Shown here in pieces: positions 1 through 5,959 of a DNA stretch of 6,486 bases. Location: the NCBI GenBank assembly GCA_017353815.1, contig JAFMSB010000098.1:1-6486 (forward strand), given 5' to 3'. Every line of letters begins with the position of its first letter. Position 1 is the stretch's first letter. Below the pieces are notes generated by a model. The model searched no databases. It was not told the origin of the DNA and was given only the letters and a program-made list of their open reading frames with translations. This stretch comes from Methylocapsa sp. (GTDB taxonomy: Bacteria > Pseudomonadota > Alphaproteobacteria > Rhizobiales > Beijerinckiaceae). The translations under genes were made by a program, and so were the position numbers.

Positions 1-384
1 AGACTGGCTTCAGCGATTGTTGGATTGTTCGCATTCGCAATCCCCATGGCCTGGGCTGCATCACCGGCTCTCTTCCCGAAACCCGAATTCCATGGCGGAA
101 TGCCACTAACAGCAAAAAATGGAGCGGTAGTGACAGCCCGTGTCAGCATCCAATCCTGGGCAATCCCCGGCGAAAGAGATCCGAACGGGCCAACGTACGA
201 GATACCGCTGCGCGGCTTCTATATCGCGCATCTGATAAATGGTGACATGTGGTCCAATGTCGACGGACAAACGGCGAGGCGGGAAACGGGTGATTACTGG
301 ACCGTCAAATCTGGCTCATCCATGCGGGTTCAGGTGCGCGGCGAACTTGCCGTGCTAGAAACGATCGTCGTGAGCAAGCAATAG
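1..384 (+). CDS. Small exported cupin-like protein, 5' end cut by the window edge
   Basis: The frame is open from base 1 to the TAG at 382-384 (127 visible residues). A TTG at 25 could be read as a start, but it would cut into a hydrophobic segment already under way (visible residues 2-19, ending A-W-A before A-S-P), so the true start probably lies before the window. The segment looks like a Sec signal peptide cleaved near residue 19, giving a periplasmic protein of about 108 residues. The mature part has short beta strands and turns such as FYIAHLINGD and GDYWTVKSGSSM (residues 97-108), which fit the second half of a single-domain cupin barrel. The usual metal-binding His and Pro of the second cupin motif are replaced (Lys at the Pro position, Met at the His position), so a metal-dependent enzyme is unlikely. 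Substrate and role are unknown. The gene faces the decayed efflux operon convergently. The fold call is by pattern recognition only. Confidence 0.6.
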   Translation, partial: RLASAIVGLFAFAIPMAWAASPALFPKPEFHGGMPLTAKNGAVVTARVSIQSWAIPGERDPNGPTYEIPLRGFYIAHLINGDMWSNVDGQTARRETGDYWTVKSGSSMRVQVRGELAVLETIVVSKQ

Positions 385-450
385 GGCAGGAGGGCGTGAA
401 AGGGGTACCCCGATCAACGCGCCAAACGTACCAATCTTCTGCGCGATCGC

Positions 451-494
451 ACTCGCCTGACGCCCACTGACGTGTGCGGGCGAGTAAGATTTTT
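451..494 (+). terminator. Likely intrinsic terminator of the cupin-like gene
   Basis: A GC-rich hairpin has outer arms ACTCGCC (451-457) and GGCGAGT (479-485). Inside it, CGC (461-463) pairs with GCG (476-478) and CAC (465-467) pairs with GTG (472-474) around a TGAC loop. After AAGA the + strand runs into five T at 490-494. It sits about 67 bases after the stop of the only + strand gene, where a terminator is expected. The four-base gap between stem and T run makes it less than ideal. Confidence 0.5.
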
Positions 495-514
495 GTCCGC
501 AATCGGACAAAAAT
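489..514. repeat. Perfect inverted repeat 1 (11-base arms)
   Basis: ATTTTTGTCCG (489-499) and CGGACAAAAAT (504-514) are exact reverse complements around a CAAT loop. The last six bases, 509-514, also belong to the next palindrome, so the two hairpins cannot both form fully on one strand. The T run lies on the 5' side of the stem on both strands, so alone it is not a normal terminator. Confidence 0.75.
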
Positions 515-534
515 GTTTCGCCTGAAACATTTTT
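509..534. terminator. Perfect inverted repeat 2, possible bidirectional terminator
   Basis: AAAAATGTTTC (509-519) and GAAACATTTTT (524-534) are exact reverse complements around a GCCT loop. On both strands the stem is preceded by A5 and followed by T5, the layout of a bidirectional intrinsic terminator between convergent genes. The stem core is poor in GC, which argues for a weak terminator or another role, such as a protein-binding palindrome. Confidence 0.45.
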
Positions 535-634
535 CTAATTCACAATTGGCCCGCGGCTAGCCAATGGGTAGCAGAAGGGCAAATGCGAGCAAGACCAGAG
601 CCAGTTTGCGCAAGCTCAGCCCTAGCGCGGTGTC

Positions 635-670
635 CGCTCGAATGGAATCATGCGAGCGATAAGAAATCGC
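635..670. repeat. Cluster of short hairpins beside the nested palindrome
   Basis: CGCTCG (635-640) pairs with CGAGCG (653-658). Partly overlapping it, GCGAT (656-660) pairs with ATCGC (666-670) around AAGAA. Together with the palindrome starting at 684 this gives a roughly 100-base hairpin-rich block. By general resemblance it looks like dispersed intergenic repeats of Hyphomicrobiales, but copy number cannot be judged from one window. Confidence 0.35.
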
Positions 671-683
671 GCCAAATCAATAA

Positions 684-735
684 GCTGGAGCGAATTCTGG
701 CCGCAAAAGTCTCTCAACTTTTAATTCGCTCTAGC
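684..735. repeat. Nested imperfect palindrome, candidate dispersed intergenic repeat
   Basis: The outer arms GCTGGAGCGAATT (684-696) and AATTCGCTCTAGC (723-735) pair at 12 of 13 positions, the remaining one being G-T. The inner arms AAAAGT (705-710) and ACTTTT (717-722) enclose CTCTCA. The left side carries an eight-base bulge (697-704). The element starts just past the stop of the outer-membrane-factor remnant, so it may act as a 3' transcript end for the - strand operon, or mark the place where the gene was cut. Confidence 0.5.
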
Positions 736-745
736 CACGCAAAAG

Positions 746-1080
746 TCAGCGAAGGCGGCATGCTGGCAGCGACCGGCCGGTCACCGCCCGTTCCTGTGTT
801 CGAGCGGCCTGCAGTCTCGTTAGCGCTGTTTCGAGGTCGGGAATGGGCTCGATTGCCCGGCCGATAAGCGAATCGAGTTCGGGATCGCACAGCGCGCGCC
901 ACCAATCGAGAAGATTGGGAGCCGGCTTGCCCAGGGAAGCCTTTTGCGCCACCAGAACAATGGGCGGCACAAAGCTGTCCGGCAAAGTAATTTCCCCCGT
1001 GTGGTAATCTGGCCCGGCGGCACAGCCGGAAAGGCGATCGTCAGCTCCGCAAGTGCACCTCGCCGTCTTTTCGAGCGCAC
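746..1080 (-). pseudogene. Remnant of a NodT-type RND outer-membrane factor lipoprotein
   Basis: The intact gene would encode the trimeric outer-membrane channel that completes the RND pump. What remains reads from a lipobox L-S-G-C (Cys codon 1024-1022) into GCAAGPDYH, a typical start of these lipoproteins. Then come LLDWWRALCDPELDSL and PDLETALTRLQAARTQE, the conserved first helices of the family, before a TGA at 748-746. Only about 92 residues of the mature protein are present, against roughly 450 in the family, so the beta-barrel strands and most of the helical barrel are absent. The signal peptide is in another frame: GTG at 1080 starts a basic n-region (V-R-S-K-R-R-R) and hydrophobic stretch ending A-F, and a lost base at the T run (1032-1030) would join it to S-G-C. 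The stub follows the adaptor stop by 76 bases with no clear ribosome binding site. Two independent lesions make a functional product very unlikely. Confidence 0.8.
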
Positions 1081-1156
1081 GAGTCCGCTGCGGCGGGGCG
1101 GCCGGCCTGTGCCGGACACCGAAGCTGGCCGGCAATCCTGGCGGCAAACACGGGAA

Positions 1157-2428
1157 CTATTGCGCATCGCCTTTGGCCGCCGCCTGTCCCCCATCGGGCG
1201 GGGACTCCGGTGCGAGCATCTGGACCACATCGCCGTTTGCCAGTGAGTCGGGAGGGCTCACGACGACGCGGTCGGAAGGTGAAAGACCGCTTAAAACCTC
1301 AACCCGGCTGCCAAGATTGCGGCCAATCGTAATTTTCCTCAGTTCAATCCGGTCATCCGAGCCAACGACCGCAACCACCAGCCCATGCTCACGGAATATG
1401 AGCGCGCTCGTGGGAATGCTCAAAAGGTTTGGTTCGGGCGGCAAATCAAAACGCACCTCGGCATAGGAGCCGGGTGGAAGAATGCTGTTTGGATTGTCGG
1501 CATGCAACTCGACCAAAAGCGTGCGAGCGCTCTCATTAATGGCCCTGGCTGTGGTGGCCACGGTTGCATCAAAGACCTTGTCTGGAAATTGCGGCAGACG
1601 CAAGGTGGCCTTCTGTCCCACATTGATTTCGGCCGACATCCTCTGCGGCACCTGCACGAAGATCCGCATCTCATGGACGTCCGCCTCTCGGAACAGCACT
1701 GGGCCTGTTCCTCCTCCCACGCCGCTGCCGGCATTGATGAGGGCTCCGACATCGGTATTGCGTTCGGTCACCACGCCGTCGAACGGTGCGATTATTTTCT
1801 TGAAGCCTTCGAGCGCCTCCAACCGGTCGACCTCTCCCTGCGCAGCGTTTACGTCGGCAACCGCAGCATTTAAGCGCGCGACGGCAGTATCATAATCTCC
1901 TCTTTTTGCCGTGGTTTCCTGCACGGATACGACGCCTTTTGGCGAATTCTTCCATCGCTCGTAAGTCGTCTTGGCAAACTCAAGTTCGGCTTCTTTGACT
2001 TTCACCAGAGCATTCGCGCTGTTAAGCTTTGCCTTGGCAGCAACTAAAGAGGCGTCAAGATCGGGCGCCTCGATCTCGGCGAGAACCTGCCCGGCTTTGA
2101 CAGTTGCGCCGTAATCGAAATACCACTTTTTCAAAAAGCCACTGACCCGGGCAAAGAGCGGCGCCTCGTACCACGCCTGGACATTGCCGGGGAGGATCAA
2201 TTTTGACGGCGAGCCGTCCGGCCGCGGAGTGGCCGTGGTAACAGCCGGGATTGCCTGTGCGGCGGTCCACCGCTTGACTGCCTCCTCATGCCTCCAGCGT
2301 AACCCTATCCCAATCGCACCCGCAGCGATCGCCATGGCAAGGGCGAGCAGCCCTGTGCGGCGCAAGCCTGTGCCCGGCTGCTCCGGCTTCACGGCGGACT
2401 CCTTAATGTCGTCCTGGATTTGCAGCAT
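1157..2428 (-). CDS. RND efflux periplasmic adaptor (membrane fusion protein, HlyD/AcrA-like)
   Basis: The protein of 423 residues links the inner-membrane pump to an outer-membrane channel. Residues 1-21 are cytoplasmic and polar, and residues 24-43 form a hydrophobic segment flanked by Arg, with no lipobox Cys, so it is anchored by an uncleaved or Sec-type signal and not by lipid. The barrel-sandwich (lipoyl) domain is seen as two halves, around 81-122 (ARVSGFLKKWYFDYGATVKA) and 212-232 (IIAPFDGVVTERNTDVGALI). They are separated by an Ala/Lys/Glu-rich coiled-coil hairpin at about 126-208. A beta-barrel domain (about 250-330) and a membrane-proximal domain (about 336-405) follow, then a Pro/Gly/Ala tail. 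The ATG lies 12 bases after the pump stop, with a weak GGGGG five bases upstream, so the two are probably co-transcribed and translationally linked. Length and domain order are normal. The substrate cannot be told. Confidence 0.93.
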   Translation of the reverse strand: MLQIQDDIKESAVKPEQPGTGLRRTGLLALAMAIAAGAIGIGLRWRHEEAVKRWTAAQAIPAVTTATPRPDGSPSKLILPGNVQAWYEAPLFARVSGFLKKWYFDYGATVKAGQVLAEIEAPDLDASLVAAKAKLNSANALVKVKEAELEFAKTTYERWKNSPKGVVSVQETTAKRGDYDTAVARLNAAVADVNAAQGEVDRLEALEGFKKIIAPFDGVVTERNTDVGALINAGSGVGGGTGPVLFREADVHEMRIFVQVPQRMSAEINVGQKATLRLPQFPDKVFDATVATTARAINESARTLLVELHADNPNSILPPGSYAEVRFDLPPEPNLLSIPTSALIFREHGLVVAVVGSDDRIELRKITIGRNLGSRVEVLSGLSPSDRVVVSPPDSLANGDVVQMLAPESPPDGGQAAAKGDAQ

Positions 2429-2440
2429 CGCTGCCCCCGA

Positions 2441-5400
2441 TCAATTGCCCGGTGCCGCGGGCGATCCCGCTGACGGGGAGTCGCCGGGCCCTTGGTCCCT
2501 TTTGTGCAATAGGCTAAATACGGCCGGGACGAAAAATAAAGTGGCGGCCGTTGCAACAAGCAGGCCGCCGATCACCGCGCGCCCAAGGGGTGCGTTCTGC
2601 TCGCCGCCCTCGCCCATCGCGAGCGCCATCGGGACCATGCCCAAGATCATGGCGCCAGCGGTCATCAGCACCGGCCGGAAACGCGTGAAGCCGGCATCGA
2701 TGGCGGCAGTCACCGCATCCCAGCCTTGGCTGAGCCGCTCCCGCCCGAAGCTGACCACAAGGACGCTGTTTGCGGTCGCGATCCCCATGCACATGATCGC
2801 CCCCGTGAGGGCCGGTATCGAAATCGTGGTCCCGGTGAGGAACAGCATCCAAACAATCCCGGCAAGAGCTGCGGGCAAAGCCGTAATTATGACGAACGGA
2901 TCGAGCCAGGACTGAAAATTAACGACGATAATGAGGTAAACGAGCACGATCGCGCCCGCAAGACCGAAATAGAGCTCGGAATAAGAGCTCTGCATCGTCT
3001 GAACCTGACCCCGCATCACCACATGGGCGCCACGCGGGGCATGGGGTCCGGCCTCGCCGAGAATGCGATTTACGTCATTCGCCACGGCCCCGAGATCGCG
3101 CCTTTGCACCGCTGCGTAAATATCGATGACCGGCTGGACGTTATAATGCGAAACAACGGCGGCGCTCGGGCCAGTCGAGATTGTGGCGAGGCTGCCCAGC
3201 AACTGCGGCGTCTTTGTAGATTCTGAAGTAATGGGCAGGTTCACGAGATCGGATACGGTGTTCATCCAATATTGCGGGATCTGAATGACGATCGGATAAG
3301 TAACTCCATTCTTGGTGTTGAGCCAGAAGTTCGGCCTCACTTGGCCGCTTCCCGAAAGCGTAACGAGCAGGCTGTTGGCCACGTCCCTCTGCGTCAAACC
3401 GACCATGGCGGCAAAAGAGCGGTTGGCATTGACATTGATTTGCGGATAGTTGAACGCCTGCTGGATGCGGAGATCGGCAATCCCAGTAACCGAGCGGAGG
3501 CGTTTCATTATTTCCGTAGCGTAGGCATAATTGGCATCCCGGTCAGGGCCGACGATCTGGACGTCGATTGGCGCGGGCAGGCCGAAATTAAGGATTTGCG
3601 ATACGATGTCTGCCGGCAGGAACGCAAATATGGCGCCGGTGAATTTGTGCGGCAATGAGGTACGCAGCTTCGTGACGAAATCTTTCGTTGGAGAATGATG
3701 TTCTCTCAAGCTTATCAGCACGTCGGCATCGCTGGGGCCAATCACTCCCGTGTTGCTGTAGGCCATGTTGATGCCGCTGTAGGGAAGGCCAATATTATCG
3801 ACGATGTTGTCGAGCTGCTCCCGCGGTATGATTTGGCGAATTTCATTCTCGACGAGATCGCAGAGCCGGGCTGTCTCCTCAATGCGCGTGCCTATCGGCG
3901 CGCGGACATGCATCAATATTTGGCCCGAATCGACGGAGGGGAAAAAATTCTCGCCGAGGAAAGGCAGGAGTCCAAAGGAAAGAACGACGCAAGCGAGGAA
4001 GCCCACAACAAAAGTCTTCGGCCGGCTGAGAGCAAGAGAGAGCAGTGAGCGGTAACGCTCGCGAAACCCCATGAATTTTTGCTCGAAGCCCTCCTGAAAC
4101 CGTTTGAACGGGTTACGTGCGCGCCCGGGCGAATCCGGCTGGCTGTGACCTCCCGCGCTGTGGCCTACCTGCTCATGGCCGGCCAGCATATATTTTGCCA
4201 TGGTCGGAACGAGGGTGAACGAAAGTATGAAGGAAGCGGCAAGCGCGAAGACGGTCGACTCGGCAAGCGGCCGGAAAAGGTAGCCTGCGACGCCACCGAG
4301 CTGAAACATAGGAGCGAAGACGACGCAAAGCACGAGCAGAGTGACGAAAGCGGGCACCGCGATTTGCTTGGCGCCGTCGAGGATCGCCCGCTCGATGTCC
4401 TTGCCCTGTTCCAGATGATAAAAAAAGCTCTCGAGTATGACGATTCCCTGGTCAACCAGCATGCCGATGGCGAGGGCGAGCCCGCCAAGGGTCATGATGT
4501 TGATGGTCTCGCCGAGCCAGGAAAGGATGGTCAGAGAAAACAGAATCGACAGCGGGATCGAGATGATGACGATCATCGTCGAGCGCCAGCTACCGAGGAA
4601 AAGCAGAATCATCATTCCGACGAGGGCCGCCGCAAGCACGCCTTCCCGCAGCACCCCGTAAATGGCGGCCTTGACGAAGAGCGATTGATCGCCGACGGCG
4701 TGCACATTTATGCCCGGGGGCAAGATTTCCTTGATCCTCGGCAGCAAGCTATTGATTCCGTTGATGACGTCGAGGGTCGAAACGGAGCCCGCTTTCAAGA
4801 TCGTCATCAAGACGGCATTGGCTCCATTAACGCGCACTTTGTTGATTTGCGGCGGGGAGCCTTCATGGACGAAGCCAACATCACGGATATAGATCACTGT
4901 GCCATTTACTGTCTTTACCGGAAGGCCGTTGATTTGATCGAGCGCCACCGGACTGGCATTAAGCGCGACATTCCAGTCGAAGGGGCCGATCTTCTGATCC
5001 CCAGCAGGGAGAATGAGATTCTGGGCGGAAACGGCGTTAAGGACATCATCGGCCGACACATTATGCGCCTGCATCGCGCGCTGATCGAGATCGACTTGCA
5101 CTTGCAGGATCTTGCCGCCGTACGGCGAGGGTATGGCAGCGCCCTCCACCGTCGCAAGCTGCGGCCGGATGAAGTTTTGCGCTTGATCGAAGAGCTGCCT
5201 CTGCGGCACCTTTGTGCCTGATAGCGCGAGCTGGAGGATCGGCACCGTCGAGGCATTATAGCTAAGAACGTAAGGCGGCGTTATTCCGGGCGGGAGCCAC
5301 TTCAAGACGTTCTGCGACGTCGCCGTGACTTGGGCGATGGCAGCGGCGATGTTGACGTCCTTGTGGAAGAAGATCTTGACCACGCCATAGCCGCTGAGCG

Positions 5401-5653
5401 ACTGCGATTCGATGTGCTCGATATCGCCGACTTGCGACGTCAAGGTGCGCTCGTAAAAATAGATCACGCGCCCCGACATGTCGTCTGGCGAGAGGCCCGA
5501 ATAGGTCCAGACAACGGCGACGACGGGGATCTTGATATTGGGAAAAATATCTGTCGGCGTGCGCAGAGCCGCCAATGTGCCGAAGATCGCAATGAGCAGC
5601 GCGAATACGACAAAGGTATACGGGCGCTTAAGAGCGACCTGCACGAACCACAC
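2441..5653 (-). CDS. RND efflux pump, inner-membrane permease subunit (AcrB-like superfamily)
   Basis: At 1070 residues this is a full-length proton-driven RND transporter that would export a small molecule from the periplasm or inner membrane. The layout is canonical: TM1 at about 13-30, a large periplasmic porter and docking loop (about 31-335), TM2-TM6 (about 337-486), a hydrophilic linker with three His (H493, H498, H503), TM7 (about 547-566), a second periplasmic loop, and TM8-TM12 (about 896-1048). The early motif TPTDIFPNIKIPVV is typical. In TM4 the proton-relay pair, Asp-Asp in AcrB, reads V-D401-Q402-G, so only the first Asp remains. TM10 reads GIATANSVLVV and has no Lys at the AcrB K940 position, which I recall as normal for this subfamily. 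The start is GTG at 5653, supported by GGAGA at 5665-5661 with seven bases of spacing. The gene leads the operon, with adaptor and channel remnant after it. The substrate is unknown. Confidence 0.93.
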   Translation of the reverse strand: MWFVQVALKRPYTFVVFALLIAIFGTLAALRTPTDIFPNIKIPVVAVVWTYSGLSPDDMSGRVIYFYERTLTSQVGDIEHIESQSLSGYGVVKIFFHKDVNIAAAIAQVTATSQNVLKWLPPGITPPYVLSYNASTVPILQLALSGTKVPQRQLFDQAQNFIRPQLATVEGAAIPSPYGGKILQVQVDLDQRAMQAHNVSADDVLNAVSAQNLILPAGDQKIGPFDWNVALNASPVALDQINGLPVKTVNGTVIYIRDVGFVHEGSPPQINKVRVNGANAVLMTILKAGSVSTLDVINGINSLLPRIKEILPPGINVHAVGDQSLFVKAAIYGVLREGVLAAALVGMMILLFLGSWRSTMIVIISIPLSILFSLTILSWLGETINIMTLGGLALAIGMLVDQGIVILESFFYHLEQGKDIERAILDGAKQIAVPAFVTLLVLCVVFAPMFQLGGVAGYLFRPLAESTVFALAASFILSFTLVPTMAKYMLAGHEQVGHSAGGHSQPDSPGRARNPFKRFQEGFEQKFMGFRERYRSLLSLALSRPKTFVVGFLACVVLSFGLLPFLGENFFPSVDSGQILMHVRAPIGTRIEETARLCDLVENEIRQIIPREQLDNIVDNIGLPYSGINMAYSNTGVIGPSDADVLISLREHHSPTKDFVTKLRTSLPHKFTGAIFAFLPADIVSQILNFGLPAPIDVQIVGPDRDANYAYATEIMKRLRSVTGIADLRIQQAFNYPQINVNANRSFAAMVGLTQRDVANSLLVTLSGSGQVRPNFWLNTKNGVTYPIVIQIPQYWMNTVSDLVNLPITSESTKTPQLLGSLATISTGPSAAVVSHYNVQPVIDIYAAVQRRDLGAVANDVNRILGEAGPHAPRGAHVVMRGQVQTMQSSYSELYFGLAGAIVLVYLIIVVNFQSWLDPFVIITALPAALAGIVWMLFLTGTTISIPALTGAIMCMGIATANSVLVVSFGRERLSQGWDAVTAAIDAGFTRFRPVLMTAGAMILGMVPMALAMGEGGEQNAPLGRAVIGGLLVATAATLFFVPAVFSLLHKRDQGPGDSPSAGSPAAPGN

Positions 5654-5660
5654 GATTTGG

Positions 5661-5665
5661 TCTCC
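5661..5665 (-). promoter_or_regulatory. Ribosome binding site of the pump gene
   Basis: On the - strand GGAGA precedes the GTG at 5653-5651 by seven bases. It is the best Shine-Dalgarno match near the beginning of the frame and decides for the GTG, which is directly followed by the conserved N-terminal sequence W-F-V-Q-V-A-L-K-R-P. Confidence 0.65.
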
Positions 5666-5702
5666 GGACGATCAGCCTGAAGCTTGAGGCGGGCGAGTAT
5701 CG

Positions 5703-5731
5703 GCAAAATAATGAATTCTCGCCAATTTTGC
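5703..5731. promoter_or_regulatory. Operator-like inverted repeat upstream of the pump gene
   Basis: GCAAAAT (5703-5709) and ATTTTGC (5725-5731) are exact reverse complements, with centres 22 bases apart, about two turns of the helix. The spacer is AT-rich and includes GAATTC. It sits 50 bases before the pump GTG in an AT-rich pocket of GC-rich DNA, a plausible place for a dimeric repressor site. Seven-base arms can arise by chance. Confidence 0.3.
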
Positions 5732-5833
5732 AGGCTAGCAACGGCCACATTCGCGTGAACAGAAGAGCGCGGCCGTCTGCTCCTGGGGGCAATGACGCTG
5801 CGTACCGGAAATCGCGCGGGCGAGGGGCGTGCG

Positions 5834-5839
5834 ATAATA
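5834..5839 (-). promoter_or_regulatory. Weak sigma-70-like -10 candidate for the efflux operon
   Basis: TATTAT on the - strand matches five of six bases of the consensus -10. The best -35 at proper spacing (ATGAAC, 5861-5856, spacer 16) matches only three of six. It would give a leader of about 170-180 bases before the pump GTG. Transcription could equally start elsewhere in the leader. Confidence 0.2.
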
Positions 5840-5900
5840 GCGGCGCCCGAGGGATGTTCATGCCTCAGCGTGCGACCTGGGGCCGTACCGGAGGCGCGGG

Positions 5901-5938
5901 GTGGAAAGGCAAATGCGGCCCGGCACATTGGCCGGGCC
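5901..5938 (-). terminator. Likely terminator of the porin-like gene
   Basis: GGCCCGGC (5917-5924) and GCCGGGCC (5931-5938) form a perfect eight-base GC stem with a six-base loop. It lies 21 bases after the TAA of the porin-like gene. On the - strand it is followed by GCATTTGCCTTT, an interrupted T stretch, so it is a fair but not ideal intrinsic terminator. It would separate the porin-like gene from the efflux operon. Confidence 0.5.
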
Positions 5939-5959
5939 ATGTTCGAACAGGCCGTTTGC

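Larger units (their letters stand above)
385..745. other. Convergent intergenic region, no gene supported, rich in inverted repeats
   Basis: The region separates the + strand cupin-like gene from the - strand outer-membrane-factor remnant. The open frame at 583-867 on the + strand has no recognisable protein features and runs antisense into that remnant, so I do not call it. The DNA holds at least six inverted repeats: GGGGTACCCC at 402-411, the terminator hairpin at 451-485, two interlocked palindromes at 489-534, ATTGGC/GCCAAT at 545-565, a cluster of short hairpins at 635-670 and a nested palindrome at 684-735. Such density suggests terminators plus a dispersed repeat unit, not coding sequence. 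Confidence 0.6.
5654..5959. other. Leader region between the porin-like gene and the efflux operon, no gene supported
   Basis: These 306 bases lie between two genes read in the same direction (- strand). Frames crossing the region on either strand are rich in Arg, Pro and Ala and have no recognisable domain, so I call no gene. It contains the likely terminator of the porin-like gene (about 5901-5938), a weak -10 candidate, an operator-like inverted repeat and the pump ribosome binding site. No regulator gene of the usual efflux type (TetR, LysR, MarR) is present. Confidence 0.6.

Noticed and set aside
402..411. GGGGTACCCC perfect palindrome
   Set aside because: A ten-base palindrome without a loop is not unusual in GC-rich DNA, and nothing around it suggests a binding site.
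489..735. CRISPR array or insertion-sequence end
   Set aside because: The inverted repeats are not regularly spaced direct repeats with spacers, and no transposase fragment or flanking target duplication is visible.
583..867. Possible small + strand gene of 94 codons
   Set aside because: It crosses the hairpin-rich block and then runs antisense through the channel remnant. It shows no ribosome binding site I trust and no domain.
820..1230. Open frame of 136 codons on the - strand overlapping the channel remnant
   Set aside because: Only the stretch from the GTG at 1080 to about 1030 is meaningful, as the displaced signal peptide. The rest is Arg/Pro/Ser-rich out-of-frame translation.
2184..2915. 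Open frame of 243 codons on the + strand across the pump-adaptor junction
   Set aside because: It is antisense to the ends of two confident genes, low in complexity (Pro, Ala, Arg, Ser) and has no recognisable motif.
4079..5221. Open frame of 380 codons on the + strand opposite the pump gene
   Set aside because: It lies wholly antisense to a strongly recognised RND gene. Its product is rich in charged residues (Asp, Arg, His, Glu) with no domain, as expected from the complement of a GC-rich coding frame.
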